Assembly: GCF_026627445.1 (NCBI RefSeq)
Contig: NZ_JAPNLJ010000021.1
Location: 59,919-123,918, forward strand
Reading direction: 5' to 3'
Origin: Streptomyces sp. H27-H1
GTDB lineage: Bacteria > Actinomycetota > Actinomycetes > Streptomycetales > Streptomycetaceae
DNA length: 64,000 nt
The translations under genes and the position numbers were made by a program. Positions 25,393 to 33,805 of this stretch are shown here, one piece after another. The stretch's first letter is position 1; the number at the start of each line of letters is the position of its first letter. The notes beneath the pieces were generated by a model. The model did no database searches, was not told where the DNA came from, and saw nothing but the letters and a program-made list of their open reading frames with translations.

Positions 25393-26146
25393 AACTTGTC
25401 GTCAGGGTGTCCCGCCCACATCAGGAGTGATGCGAGGGTGACGGCTGTTTGGTAGGACTGGGCGGTCTTGTCGTACCGGGTGGCGATGCCGCGCCACCGC
25501 TTGAGCCGCTTGAAGCACCGTTCCACGACGTTGCGGTGCCTGTGGACCTGCTTGTCCAAGACCGGCGGGCGGCCCCCTCGGCTGCCGTGCCGGCCCCGGT
25601 TGCGGACTTGGTCGGACCGCACTCGTAGCCGGCCCGCTCCGGTGCGGGCACCCGTATCGCCTCCATCACAGCGGTGAACTGGGTGCAGTCGTTGGTGTTC
25701 CCTCCGGTCTGGACGAAGGCCAGAGGTCGGCCCGCTCCGTTGCAGGCCAGGTGAATTTTACTGGTCAGCCCGCCGCGGGGCCGTCCGAGCGCGGGGCTTC
25801 GAAGCCCCCTTTTCACGCCCCGGCAGCACGCTGATGAGCCCGGACGATGCTGGAGTCGACCGAGACCGACCACTCCACGACACCCTCCGCATCGACGTTC
25901 GCCTGCGCGGCCCGGCGCATCCGCTCGAACGTCCCGTCAACGACCCACCGGCGGAACGGGTATGAAGACCGACCTACGCCCCGTATCACTCGGGCGCATC
26001 CCGCCACGCGGTCCCCGTACGGAACTTCCACACCATCCCGTTCCGGACCATCCGGTCATCCAGCCGCGGCCACCCCAGCACAGGCCTGGTCAGCAACGGC
26101 TGCACGAGGCCCACTCGGCATCAGACAGTTCCCGGCGACGTATCAC
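25389..26146 (-). pseudogene. IS5-family (IS427-like) transposase, frameshifted
   Basis: Three reading frames together rebuild one transposase: ELSDAEW at the start, RRWVVDGTFERMRRAAQ and VSVDSSIVRAHQ (first catalytic Asp), then RPRGGLTSKIHLACNGAGRP with NTNDCTQF (second Asp), then VVERCFKRLKRWRGIATRYDK (Glu). At least two frameshifts plus a short internal loss make it inactive. Its end coincides with the stop of the neighbouring ATPase gene at a CTAG, a usual IS5-family target. Confidence 0.9.
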
Positions 26147-26468
26147 CACACCATGATCCACAACCCAAGATCACTTTGACGGCAGACCCCAGCCGCATGG
26201 AGGTCGGATCCGACGTGGCGCTGGGACATGCAGGTCGGCCTGTGATCTCGTTCGCATTGAACGGCGACGCCTGGAAGGCCAATCAGCCGCGCCGGGAACA
26301 GCCGGGCCGGTCGGCACGGTTGCATCGACCGAGGGGCCGGCGCCGCTGAGGTGGGGATCACGGAGACCACAAGGTCGTCCGCCCCACCAGGATCCGGGCC
26401 CCAAGATCGCGGTACGCCCGCCGCACGCTTGGATTACGACGTATTCATATCCGCAGGAGGATTCCTTC
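26147..26468. other. gene-free stretch upstream of LmbE-type gene
   Basis: No gene seen; presumably holds the promoter of the 26469 gene, whose ribosome-binding site is GCAGGAGG. Confidence 0.4.
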
Positions 26469-27302
26469 ATGACTGACCGGCCCTTGACGCTCATGGCAGT
26501 ACACGCCCACCCCGACGACGAAGCCACCGGAACCGGAGGGATCCTTGCCCGATACGCGGCGGAAGGCATCCGCACGGTTCTCGTGACGTGTACCGACGGC
26601 GGTTGCGGCGACGGACCCGGGGGAGTCAAGCCGGGCGAGCCCGGGCACGATCCGGCGGCCGTCGCCTTGATGCGCCGTCAGGAACTCGAGACCAGCCGTG
26701 ACGTCCTGAAGATCAGCGATCTGGAGACACTGGACTATGCCGACTCCGGAATGATGGGCTGGCCGAGCAACGACGCCTCCGGATCGTTCTGGCAGACCCC
26801 CGTGGAGAAGGGCGCCGCCCGACTCGCGGAACTCATGCGGCACTACCGACCCGATGTGGTCGTCACCTACGACGAGAACGGCTTCTACGGCCACCCCGAC
26901 CACATCCAGGCCCACCGCATCACGATGGCGGCGCTGGAGATGACCGAGCTGACACCGAAGGTGTACTGGACGACGATGCCCCGCTCGATGATGCAGCGGT
27001 TCGGCGAGATCATCCGCGAGCTTCACGGAGACCTGCCGGAGCCGGATCCGGCCGAGGCCGCCGCGATGGCCAAGATCGGCCTCCCCGACGATGAGATCAC
27101 CACCTGGGTGGACACCCTCGCCTTCAGCGGCCAGAAGTTCGACGCACTGGCCGCGCACGCCAGCCAGGGCGAGAACATCTTCTTCCTCAAGATGGGCAAG
27201 GAGAAGTTCGGCGAGTTGATGGGCACGGAGACCTTCGTACGCGTCAAGGACGCCACCGGCGCGGCCGTACCCGAGAACGATCTCTTCGCCGGGCTGCGCT
27301 GA
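26469..27302 (+). CDS. LmbE/PIG-L-family deacetylase
   Basis: 277-residue zinc-dependent N-acetylglucosaminyl deacetylase-fold protein. Zinc motif HAHPDDEATG at residues 13-22 and the second motif GHPDHIQAH near residue 142 are intact. The overall layout (VLVTCTDGGCGD, MMGWPSN, YRPDVVVTYDENGFYGHPDH) is that of Mca/MshB-like enzymes of mycothiol metabolism, but a mycothiol role cannot be settled from sequence alone. Strong ribosome-binding site (AGGAGG). Single gene. Confidence 0.9.
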   Translation: MTDRPLTLMAVHAHPDDEATGTGGILARYAAEGIRTVLVTCTDGGCGDGPGGVKPGEPGHDPAAVALMRRQELETSRDVLKISDLETLDYADSGMMGWPSNDASGSFWQTPVEKGAARLAELMRHYRPDVVVTYDENGFYGHPDHIQAHRITMAALEMTELTPKVYWTTMPRSMMQRFGEIIRELHGDLPEPDPAEAAAMAKIGLPDDEITTWVDTLAFSGQKFDALAAHASQGENIFFLKMGKEKFGELMGTETFVRVKDATGAAVPENDLFAGLR

Positions 27303-27384
27303 TCCGCCTGCCCGACGAGGGCCCGGAAAGACGGGGCGCGGCGGGAGCACGCTGGTCACACACGCGCAGGCTTGTCCACGCAGG

Positions 27385-27610
27385 CTCGTGCGCCCTCCTC
27401 GGAGTCCTCCACGCCGCTCTTCACGACCAGCCGCCCGGCCCCCACCGGGACGATCTCCTCAGCGACCAGGAGGCCGCCGACGTCCTCGGGATCAGGCGGC
27501 AACACCGTCCGCACCTACGCCCCCACCGGCTACCTTCCCGCCGGCGCCGACCTCCACAGCCGGCGTTGGTGGACCCGCCGCGACGTCGAAGCCCGCCAGG
27601 TAGCCGGCAC
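27385..27610 (+). pseudogene. helix-turn-helix (excisionase-like) remnant
   Basis: Two frames together give DDLLSDQEAADVLGIRR and then NTVRTYAPTGYLPAGADLHSRRWW, TRRDVEARQ. That is the core of a small MerR/HTH_17-type DNA-binding protein interrupted by a frameshift. No intact start or stop. Confidence 0.6.
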
Positions 27611-27685
27611 CCAATGCCCCCAACTCCCCCGGCTCCTTGGCCTAGAGGCCGGTGCGAGGCCGGCTTCTCCCGCAGCGCCGCCGTT

Positions 27686-27754
27686 GCCCCCACCTCCGAA
27701 GGCGGGAAAACCGTCCGCGCGCTCCTCACCCCGCTAGCGCGCTGGGCCCGCTGA
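27686..27754 (+). pseudogene. 3' end of an RsbW-like ATPase gene
   Basis: TSEGGKTVRALLTPLARWAR matches the C-terminus of the intact ATPase at 25003 (TREGGKTVRALLPR). The rest of the gene is missing. Confidence 0.6.
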
Positions 27755-27928
27755 TGCCGATGCGGTCGGCGGCTGAGCTCCAAGTGAAGCCGCCCGGACC
27801 GCGACCGCCGCGCGCCCCCGGTCCCCGTCGAGTTCCGGGCTGGGCAGGGTCCCGGCTGTTTGCGAAGTCCGCCATCGGACATACGGGGTTCTGTAAGTCT
27901 TTTTCCACTGAAGAGGGAGTGATCAGCT

Positions 27929-28102
27929 GTGTCTGGTGAGCAGAAGGCCGAGGCGAAGGGCGAGCAGGCCAAGGGCAAGCTCAAGGAGACCGCTGGCCGC
28001 CTGACAGGCAACGAGAGCCTGACCGCCGAGGGCCGCGCAGAACAGGCCAAGGGCGACGCCCGCGACGCCAAGGAAAAGATCAAGGACACCTTCAAGCACT
28101 GA
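27929..28102 (+). CDS. CsbD-family stress protein (copy 2)
   Basis: 57 residues, identical in protein and, from 27880 to 28100, in DNA to copy 1 at 5694, including 49 bp of leader. Only the stop differs (TGA). Upstream similarity fades beyond CCATCGG; downstream a related terminator and a piece of the DUF2267 3' end follow, so the duplicated unit was once longer. The exact identity against diverged flanks indicates recent duplication or gene conversion. Confidence 0.92.
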   Translation: MSGEQKAEAKGEQAKGKLKETAGRLTGNESLTAEGRAEQAKGDARDAKEKIKDTFKH

Positions 28103-28110
28103 CCCACACC

Positions 28111-28147
28111 GTCAGGGCCGGAGCCGCTGTGCGGCTCCGGCCCTGAC
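28111..28147. terminator. terminator after csbD copy 2
   Basis: Perfect 17-3-17 hairpin (GTCAGGGCCGGAGCCGC, loop TGT). Same outer stem as the copy-1 terminator but the inner stem carries compensating changes on both arms, so pairing has been maintained. Confidence 0.85.
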
Positions 28148-28164
28148 GCACGTCCACACGTAGC

Positions 28165-28212
28165 CGGGTCAGCCACGCGGCGGGCTGGGCCCGGCGCAGT
28201 TCCGCTTGACCC
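28165..28212 (-). pseudogene. DUF2267 3' remnant
   Basis: GCGGCGGGCTGGG and GGCGCAGTTC match the 3' end of the DUF2267 gene at 5938-5985. Marks the right edge of the old duplication. Confidence 0.55.
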
Positions 28213-28291
28213 TCAAGCGAGCCATGTACGGCCCGGCATCCTTCACGCTCCTCCGGACCCGGATCCTCACTCAGGGTAAGTAGCGATCAGG

Positions 28292-28705
28292 TCACCGCAG
28301 CGGTTCGAGGATCCTGCGGGCCTCCTCGCTCACGGCTCTGTCTCCATCGGATGTCAACGCCGAGCACAGCACCGCGAGCCGTTCCCCGTCCTCCTCGGAC
28401 TGACCGCAGACATTGAGGATCGCAGCACCAAGGTGATCGCCGGTTTCGTCATCCGCGCTGGCGAGCGCGGTCAGCACCATGCGCGGACCGAGCACGTCCC
28501 AGCGTTCGAGCAGAGCCTCCGCCGTCTCCTGAGTGACGAACGTGTCGCGATCATCCAGCAACAGCCGGTGCAGGACCTCGGCGACCTCGGGAACCTCCGC
28601 GACGGCCGCCAGATGCCGGCCTGAGGCCGCTCTAACAGACCATGACGCCGAAGTGGCCTCCTGAAGGAATGGGGTCAGCTCGTCATGAGACTCGGAACGG
28701 GTCAT
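28292..28705 (-). CDS. HEAT-repeat-like protein
   Basis: 137 residues, all-helical pattern of paired helices: WSVRAASGRHLAAVAEVPEV, VAEVLHRLLLDDRDTFVTQE, TAEALLERWDVLGPRMVLTA, then RLAVLCSALTSDGDRAVSEEARRIL. This is the rhythm of HEAT/armadillo-type repeats and suggests a protein-binding role. ATG 28705 is chosen because the upstream in-frame part overlaps two hairpins and looks non-coding. Function unknown. Confidence 0.7.
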   Translation of the reverse strand: MTRSESHDELTPFLQEATSASWSVRAASGRHLAAVAEVPEVAEVLHRLLLDDRDTFVTQETAEALLERWDVLGPRMVLTALASADDETGDHLGAAILNVCGQSEEDGERLAVLCSALTSDGDRAVSEEARRILEPLR

Positions 28706-28797
28706 GGTTCTCACTCTGGCACGCCTCCTTTCGCCCGTACGTTCGGCCGTCACGCAATCGCGGTCAGAGCCCGAATTTTCCCCAGGGCTGCTCTTCT

Positions 28798-28830
28798 CCT
28801 CAGTTGGTTCACGGAGTGAACCAACTGAGG
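28798..28830. repeat. perfect 15-3-15 inverted repeat
   Basis: CCTCAGTTGGTTCAC-GGA-GTGAACCAACTGAGG, 93 bp upstream of the HEAT-like gene and less GC-rich than its surroundings. Could be an operator for a dimeric repressor or a terminator. Confidence 0.7.
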
Positions 28831-28851
28831 AATATGGGGAGCGGAAAGCAG

Positions 28852-28885
28852 AAGGACTCACCGATCGCTGGGTCGGTGAGTCCTT
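28852..28885. terminator. terminator for the 29.2-28.9 kb gene
   Basis: Arms AAGGACTCACCGA and complement (13-8-13), 18 bp after that gene's stop. Confidence 0.8.
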
Positions 28886-28902
28886 GCGTGAGGGGGCGAG
28901 GG

Positions 28903-29235
28903 TCAGCCGGAAGAGACGAAGCCGGCTGATTGGTCGAGGTGGAATGGTTGGCCGGGGATCTTCGGCGTCCAGCCGGTGGTGAGAGCAGTGCGGATGCTGT
29001 CAGCGACCTGGGCGGGCAGGATCGGGCTGCCTTGCATTCCGATCCAGTTGCTCAGGTGTGGCTGGTCAGTGGTGATCACCAGTGCGGTGCCCGGAGACGA
29101 CTCCGCATGTTCGACCACGTAGGCAAGAGGTGACCAACCCAGACCCTGGCCGTAGGTCGGCCGTCCGCGGAGTCGCCACCGGTAGGTGGTGCCGTCCACG
29201 GTGATGAGCCGCGATCCCTTCTTGACCAGCGCCAT
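28903..29235 (-). CDS. conserved small actinomycete protein
   Basis: 110 residues starting MALVKKGSRLITVDGTTYRW (ATG 29235). Other landmarks are LRGRPTYGQGLGWSPLAYVV, ALVITTDQPHLSNWIG and the C-terminal FHLDQSAGF. I recognise it as a repeated small Streptomyces protein of unknown function. Hydrophilic, no signal peptide. Closed by its own terminator; GGAAAGGATG precedes the start. Confidence 0.65.
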   Translation of the reverse strand: MALVKKGSRLITVDGTTYRWRLRGRPTYGQGLGWSPLAYVVEHAESSPGTALVITTDQPHLSNWIGMQGSPILPAQVADSIRTALTTGWTPKIPGQPFHLDQSAGFVSSG

Positions 29236-29705
29236 GTCCACATCCTTTCCTGGTCCACGGTGACTCGCCGTCATCGCCTGGCAGGGCGGACAGCCCCCGC
29301 CAGTACGAGACCGTCCTCGGCAACCCCCTGAGCGCGGCCCGGCACCTCGAGCCGGCCGCGTCCGAGCGGGATGCAGCACACCACCATGTTGGGCGCAGCA
29401 GCAACGATTCCCCCAGCTCAGACCTGCAATGCCCGGTCTGGGTGAGCCGCGTTGCGCTGAGCGCGTTGCAGTACTCCAGGCGCTGCGAGGCGCCCTGCAG
29501 TCCCTTTCGGGGGCAGTGACGCGATCGATTAGCCGCCAGCGTTTCGCAAAGCCGCGGCCGGTCGGCACCGAGGAGGTTGTCCAGCGTGGCAGGGGGGTTA
29601 GCCCCACTTCAAAGCGGGTGGCTGACAGGATCCCGGGCGCAGGCCCTGACCGAAAATACTGGGCTCACAGAGCAGTTGCCGCCGCCGGCCTCGCAGGAGT
29701 CTTTC
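29236..29705. other. gene-free stretch
   Basis: No gene seen; upstream region of the serine hydrolase gene. Confidence 0.4.
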
Positions 29706-30959
29706 GTGTACGAGCATACGTATTCAGCAGACGGATCACATGCGCCCAGGAGGAGGGGTGGTGGCAGGCCCGGGGCGCCGGGGCTGCGGGTCGCCGCTGT
29801 CGGGGCGGTCGCGACGGCGGTGATGGCCGCCGGATTGATCCTGCCTGTGTCGGCGGAGGGCGCCGAAGGCGCCGGTCAGGCATCAACCGCACGCAAGGGG
29901 CACCAGGCCACGCAGGCAGCCCTGGACGGGGTAGTCCAGAGCGGACCGCCCGGTGCGATCGCGCTCGCCCAGCGGGGCCGCGACGTCTGGTCGGGTCATG
30001 CGGGCACTGCCGATCTGGCAACCGGCCGACAGTCGCGGGTAGACGACCGATTCCGGGTGGGATCCATCACCAAGACGTTCGTCGCCACCGTCGTCCTGCA
30101 GCTCGAAGCCGAGGGCACGCTGAGCCTGGACGACACCGTGGACCATTGGCTGCCGGGCCTGGTTCGGGGCAACGGCCACGACGGCACGAAGATCACTCTG
30201 CGTCAGCTTCTCAACCACACCAGCGGCATCTACAGCTACACCGACGACGCGGACTTCAAACGCAAGGAGTTCAGCACCGCCTTCCTCCAGCACCGCTACG
30301 ACACCTGGACGCCGGAGCAGATCGTCCAGCTCTCCATGACCCACCGGCCAACCTTCGACCCCGGCGCAGGGTGGAGCTACTCCGACACCAACTATGTCCT
30401 CGCCGCAATGGTGATCCAAAAAGCCACCGGGCACTCGTACGCCCGCGAAATCGAGCGGCGAATCCTACGCCCTCTGCACATGGACTCCACCACGCTGCCG
30501 GGCACCCGGGCCCACATGCCGGGCCCCAGCGGACGAGCCTATTCAAAGCTGACCGGGGAACTCGCCGGCCCCCCTGAACCGAACAGCCCCACCTACGACG
30601 TCACCGAACTCAACCCCTCCCTCGCAGGGGCCGCCGGCGAAATGATCTCCAACACCCTCGATCTCAACCGGTTCTACCAGGCCCTACTGTCCGGTCGGCT
30701 CCTCCATAAGCGTCAGCTGGCGGAGATGACCACGGCCGAGCCGATCAAGGAGATGCCGACCGTCTCCTACGGCCTGGGCCTGATGAAGATAAAACTGTCC
30801 TGCGGCATCGACGTATGGGGGCACAACGGCGGCATCCAAGGCTCCATTTCGCAGACCATGGCGACCACCGACGGCGGGCACGCGCTGTCATTGAACTTCA
30901 ACGGCGACTGGAACGTCCACGAACAGCAAGTCGTCGAGGCCGAGTTCTGCGGCACATGA
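29706..30959 (+). CDS. secreted beta-lactamase-family serine hydrolase
   Basis: 417 residues from GTG 29706 (ribosome-binding site CAGGAG). A basic N-terminus, a hydrophobic stretch at about residues 28-48 and a following alanine-rich site (VSAEGAEGA) form a signal peptide. The catalytic domain has SITK (SxxK) at about residue 120, YSDTNY for the usual YxN motif, and GHNGG for the KTG-like motif, as in the R61 DD-carboxypeptidase/class C beta-lactamase family. Probably a D,D-peptidase or esterase acting outside the cell. The Asp in the YSD motif is a tolerated variant in this family. Confidence 0.9.
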   Translation: MYEHTYSADGSHAPRRRGGGRPGAPGLRVAAVGAVATAVMAAGLILPVSAEGAEGAGQASTARKGHQATQAALDGVVQSGPPGAIALAQRGRDVWSGHAGTADLATGRQSRVDDRFRVGSITKTFVATVVLQLEAEGTLSLDDTVDHWLPGLVRGNGHDGTKITLRQLLNHTSGIYSYTDDADFKRKEFSTAFLQHRYDTWTPEQIVQLSMTHRPTFDPGAGWSYSDTNYVLAAMVIQKATGHSYAREIERRILRPLHMDSTTLPGTRAHMPGPSGRAYSKLTGELAGPPEPNSPTYDVTELNPSLAGAAGEMISNTLDLNRFYQALLSGRLLHKRQLAEMTTAEPIKEMPTVSYGLGLMKIKLSCGIDVWGHNGGIQGSISQTMATTDGGHALSLNFNGDWNVHEQQVVEAEFCGT

Positions 30960-31371
30960 GCGATGAGGCGTGCCGGTTCCCCGAGCTGGGAGAGGTCGGC
31001 GAAGATCCCCGACGCAGGCCACCGGAAGCACCCGGGCCCGAGGACTCCTAAGCACTGACCCGCACGACGTGACGCAGTCCGCGTCGTCGATGCCCTCGTG
31101 GAGGCGCGGCGCGGGTCGCGAGGGCATTGCGGGCGAGGTCGACGCGGCGTCGGTGTGGAACGCCGCCGAATCAGAACGCGTCAGCGGCAAATTGCGGGAG
31201 CGGTGCGTCACCGTCTACGGCGCCGAGGCCGATGCCACGTCCGAAGTCCCCTTCGATCCCGCGGCCTGGGGCATCGTCGGTGTCCCCCGCGCCGGCAGGG
31301 AGCCCGTGCCCGCGATCCCTGTCCGCACCGGGTGAACGGGCTTCGCGACCCGGCCGAGGCCGCCCGGGTTC
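30960..31371. other. possible gene remnant
   Basis: An open plus-strand frame contains GIAGEVDAASVWNAAESERV and VPFDPAAWGIVGVPRAGR, ending at 31335. It has protein-like composition but no good start or recognised family. Left unassigned. Confidence 0.3.
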
Positions 31372-33408
31372 CTACCCGGCCGAGACCGGTCGCGACAGTT
31401 CCGGCACGGGACCCCCGCGCTCGGCGGGATCGGCGGACACCACGATCACCTCGTCCTCGGAACTCCACCGGTGGCGTACGCCCTTGTGCGGATTGAGCCG
31501 GAGGCCGTGGTCCGGTGACACCGCACGGCGCTCGTGCAGGCGGTACCCGATGGCGCACTCACCACGTGAGCGGGCCGCGGCGACAACGGTGGCGAAGCTC
31601 GCCTCGCTGCCCAGGCGTACGTACGTCCCCGCCGGGCACAGCCGCACCGTGCTGCCCTCGGCGGAGAACAGCTCGTCGAACACGGGCGCGAGGTGCCGGT
31701 TCTGGGCAATCTGTGCCATGAGCAGTCCGGTGAGGTTTCCGCTGACGATGACGTCGGAGCCGGGATCGACGGGCGCCAGGGGCCGGTTGCGGTCGTCGGT
31801 GAGTTCGGTGACCACGCGCAGTTTCCGGGCGGTGCGCTCTTCCAGCAGGCGCAGCCCCAGCAGGGTGACCAGCGTCCAGTCGTCGGGCCGGTCGGAGCCC
31901 CCGTCCGGTTCGGGGCCGAGGACGACCAGCCCGTCGTACGGCGAGAGGTCGAGGCCCAGCAGGGTCTCGGGGCGCGGCAGCGGCGCCGATCGTACGCGCA
32001 CGGCCAGCGCCGGCGGCGCTGTCGCCCCTGACTCCGGATCAAGGTCTTGCTCCCACGCGCGCCCGCGTCCCGGCTCCGGCTCCGGCTCCGCGAGCGGCTC
32101 CGACGCCCGGGGTCCGGGCACGGCGAGGTCCGTGACCACGTCGAGCACGGAGCCCGGCCGGGCCGTCCGGCGCAGCTGGCCGACGACGAGGGGGGCCCGC
32201 CGGTTCCACCCGAGCAGGAGCAGGCGCGAGGCCTCCTCGGGTGGCGGCGGGGCCGTGCTGAGCGCCGACGGATCGACGAGGTGTTCGCAGTCCTCCACTC
32301 GCGCCGAGTCCTCGTCGCGGGTGAGGACGATCAGGCGGCTGCCGGGCTCGACGGGGCTCTCGGCGGGCGGGTTCAGCACCGTACGGCCCTCCGCGGTGAG
32401 CAGTCCGACCACGCAGGTGTCCGCGTAGCCCAGCAGCGCCGCACCGAAAGGGCCGCCTTCGAAGGGGGTCGCGTCGACGACGTGGAACTCGTCCCCGGCG
32501 AAGTCGAGCAGGTCCCGCAGCACGAGGGAGAGGCCGGTGCGCCCCACGCACTGGGCGATCAGCCGCGCCGTGACGGTGTCGGTCCGCAGGACCGTACCCC
32601 GCGGGCCGGCCGCGAGCCGCGCTGGTGCGTAGTACCGGTCTTCGCGCACCGCGGCCAGCACCGGCGGTCCGTCTTCCGCGCCTTCGCCCAGGACCGCTCG
32701 CAACGCCAGCAGGATCCGCAGCACCTCCGCGTCGGCGGCCGGTTCTCCCGATGACAGCACCAGGACCGTGCTCGCCGTCTGGGGGCTGACCAGGGCGAGC
32801 ACATCGGGATCGCTCGCGGGCCCGCTCCGGCAGATGACGCGGGTGCGGGCGCCGCCCGGGCCCATCCGCGCGTCGAGCGCCCGTTCCATCTCGGTCTTGT
32901 CCCGATCGGCGAGCAGCACGATGGTCCGGGGCCGGTCCGGGGCATGCGCGGCGGCCAGTTCACTGACGACCGTGCCCGCTTGGTCCGACCAGCCGAGCAC
33001 CACGACGTGCCCGTCCTCCAGGACGGTCGACCGCCCGCGGCTCAGCTCGGCCATCCGGTCCGCCAGCCCCGTGGTGATGACCCCGACCAGCGTGGACACG
33101 CACAGCAGGGCCACCAGCCCGAGCAGCGCCGCGAGCGCCATGCGCAGCGGTGTTCCGGTCACGGCGCCCAGGCGCAGTGTCTCCGCGCTGGTCCGCCAGG
33201 CGGCCGTCAGCCGGCCCGACAGCGAGCGCGGGGATCCCGGGTCCGTCCAGACGAGCACCGTGCTCACGGGGACGACGACGGCCAGGCAGGTGATCACCAG
33301 CCAGCCCATCAGCGTCCCGGTGCTACGGGCCAGTGTTCGGTCGAACCGGTACCCGGCCCGTTCCCGCAACGAAGCCCGCCGCCGTCCCACAGGTCGTCCC
33401 ACGCCCAT
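31372..33408 (-). CDS. CASTOR/POLLUX-type ion-channel-related protein
   Basis: 678 residues. Two hydrophobic segments (about 32-58, 88-112: GWLVITCLAVVVPVSTVLVW and LAALLGLVALLCVSTLVGVI) with a short pore-like stretch between them, then two RCK/TrkA-N-like nucleotide-binding domains: GHVVVLGWSDQAGTVVSELA with LLADRD, and RLLLLGWNRRAPLVVGQL. This is the layout of bacterial homologs of plant CASTOR/POLLUX channels; ion selectivity is unknown. ATG 33408 was preferred; ATG 33441 would add 11 residues. Confidence 0.85.
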   Translation of the reverse strand: MGVGRPVGRRRASLRERAGYRFDRTLARSTGTLMGWLVITCLAVVVPVSTVLVWTDPGSPRSLSGRLTAAWRTSAETLRLGAVTGTPLRMALAALLGLVALLCVSTLVGVITTGLADRMAELSRGRSTVLEDGHVVVLGWSDQAGTVVSELAAAHAPDRPRTIVLLADRDKTEMERALDARMGPGGARTRVICRSGPASDPDVLALVSPQTASTVLVLSSGEPAADAEVLRILLALRAVLGEGAEDGPPVLAAVREDRYYAPARLAAGPRGTVLRTDTVTARLIAQCVGRTGLSLVLRDLLDFAGDEFHVVDATPFEGGPFGAALLGYADTCVVGLLTAEGRTVLNPPAESPVEPGSRLIVLTRDEDSARVEDCEHLVDPSALSTAPPPPEEASRLLLLGWNRRAPLVVGQLRRTARPGSVLDVVTDLAVPGPRASEPLAEPEPEPGRGRAWEQDLDPESGATAPPALAVRVRSAPLPRPETLLGLDLSPYDGLVVLGPEPDGGSDRPDDWTLVTLLGLRLLEERTARKLRVVTELTDDRNRPLAPVDPGSDVIVSGNLTGLLMAQIAQNRHLAPVFDELFSAEGSTVRLCPAGTYVRLGSEASFATVVAAARSRGECAIGYRLHERRAVSPDHGLRLNPHKGVRHRWSSEDEVIVVSADPAERGGPVPELSRPVSAG

Positions 33409-33602
33409 CCGACCCCACCCCCGCTTCCCGCCCGTCCACATACCCCTGTGCGGTGCCCCCCTCGCTGCACAGTGCGGTGTGCGGCGGCGGCCCATGCCCT
33501 GTTCCAGGGCCAATTCACCCGTTCGGGCGGGTACGGCATGCCCACCTGCCGGCCCGGGACCTCGCGCCATACCAACGGAGCCCCACCGACGCCTCCAGTC
33601 AC
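33409..33602. other. intergenic region
   Basis: Promoter region of the minus-strand channel gene; no other feature recognised. Confidence 0.3.
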
Positions 33603-33743
33603 ATGTACACCTTGGCCACATTCGCCCTGGGGGCCGGCAAGACCGTCACCGTCAAGACACGGAAGGGCGCCAACACCGCCACCATGCTGTTCCAGCAGCG
33701 TGCCGTGAGGCTCACACGTGAGTCGCCGGGCCGTCGGGCATAA
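33603..33743 (+). pseudogene. lamin-tail-domain gene remnant
   Basis: Encodes MYTLATFALGAGKTVTVKTR and KGANTATMLFQQRAV, the central strands of a lamin-tail domain as also seen broken at 50.2 kb (LTVEPGKTVTVRAGKGT). No signal sequence or end is preserved. Confidence 0.65.
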
Positions 33744-33805
33744 TTTTGCCGGATGGTTCCGCCAGTCCTGCCGGCACTACGTTTTGACCAGGGGATGCGA
33801 CACGG

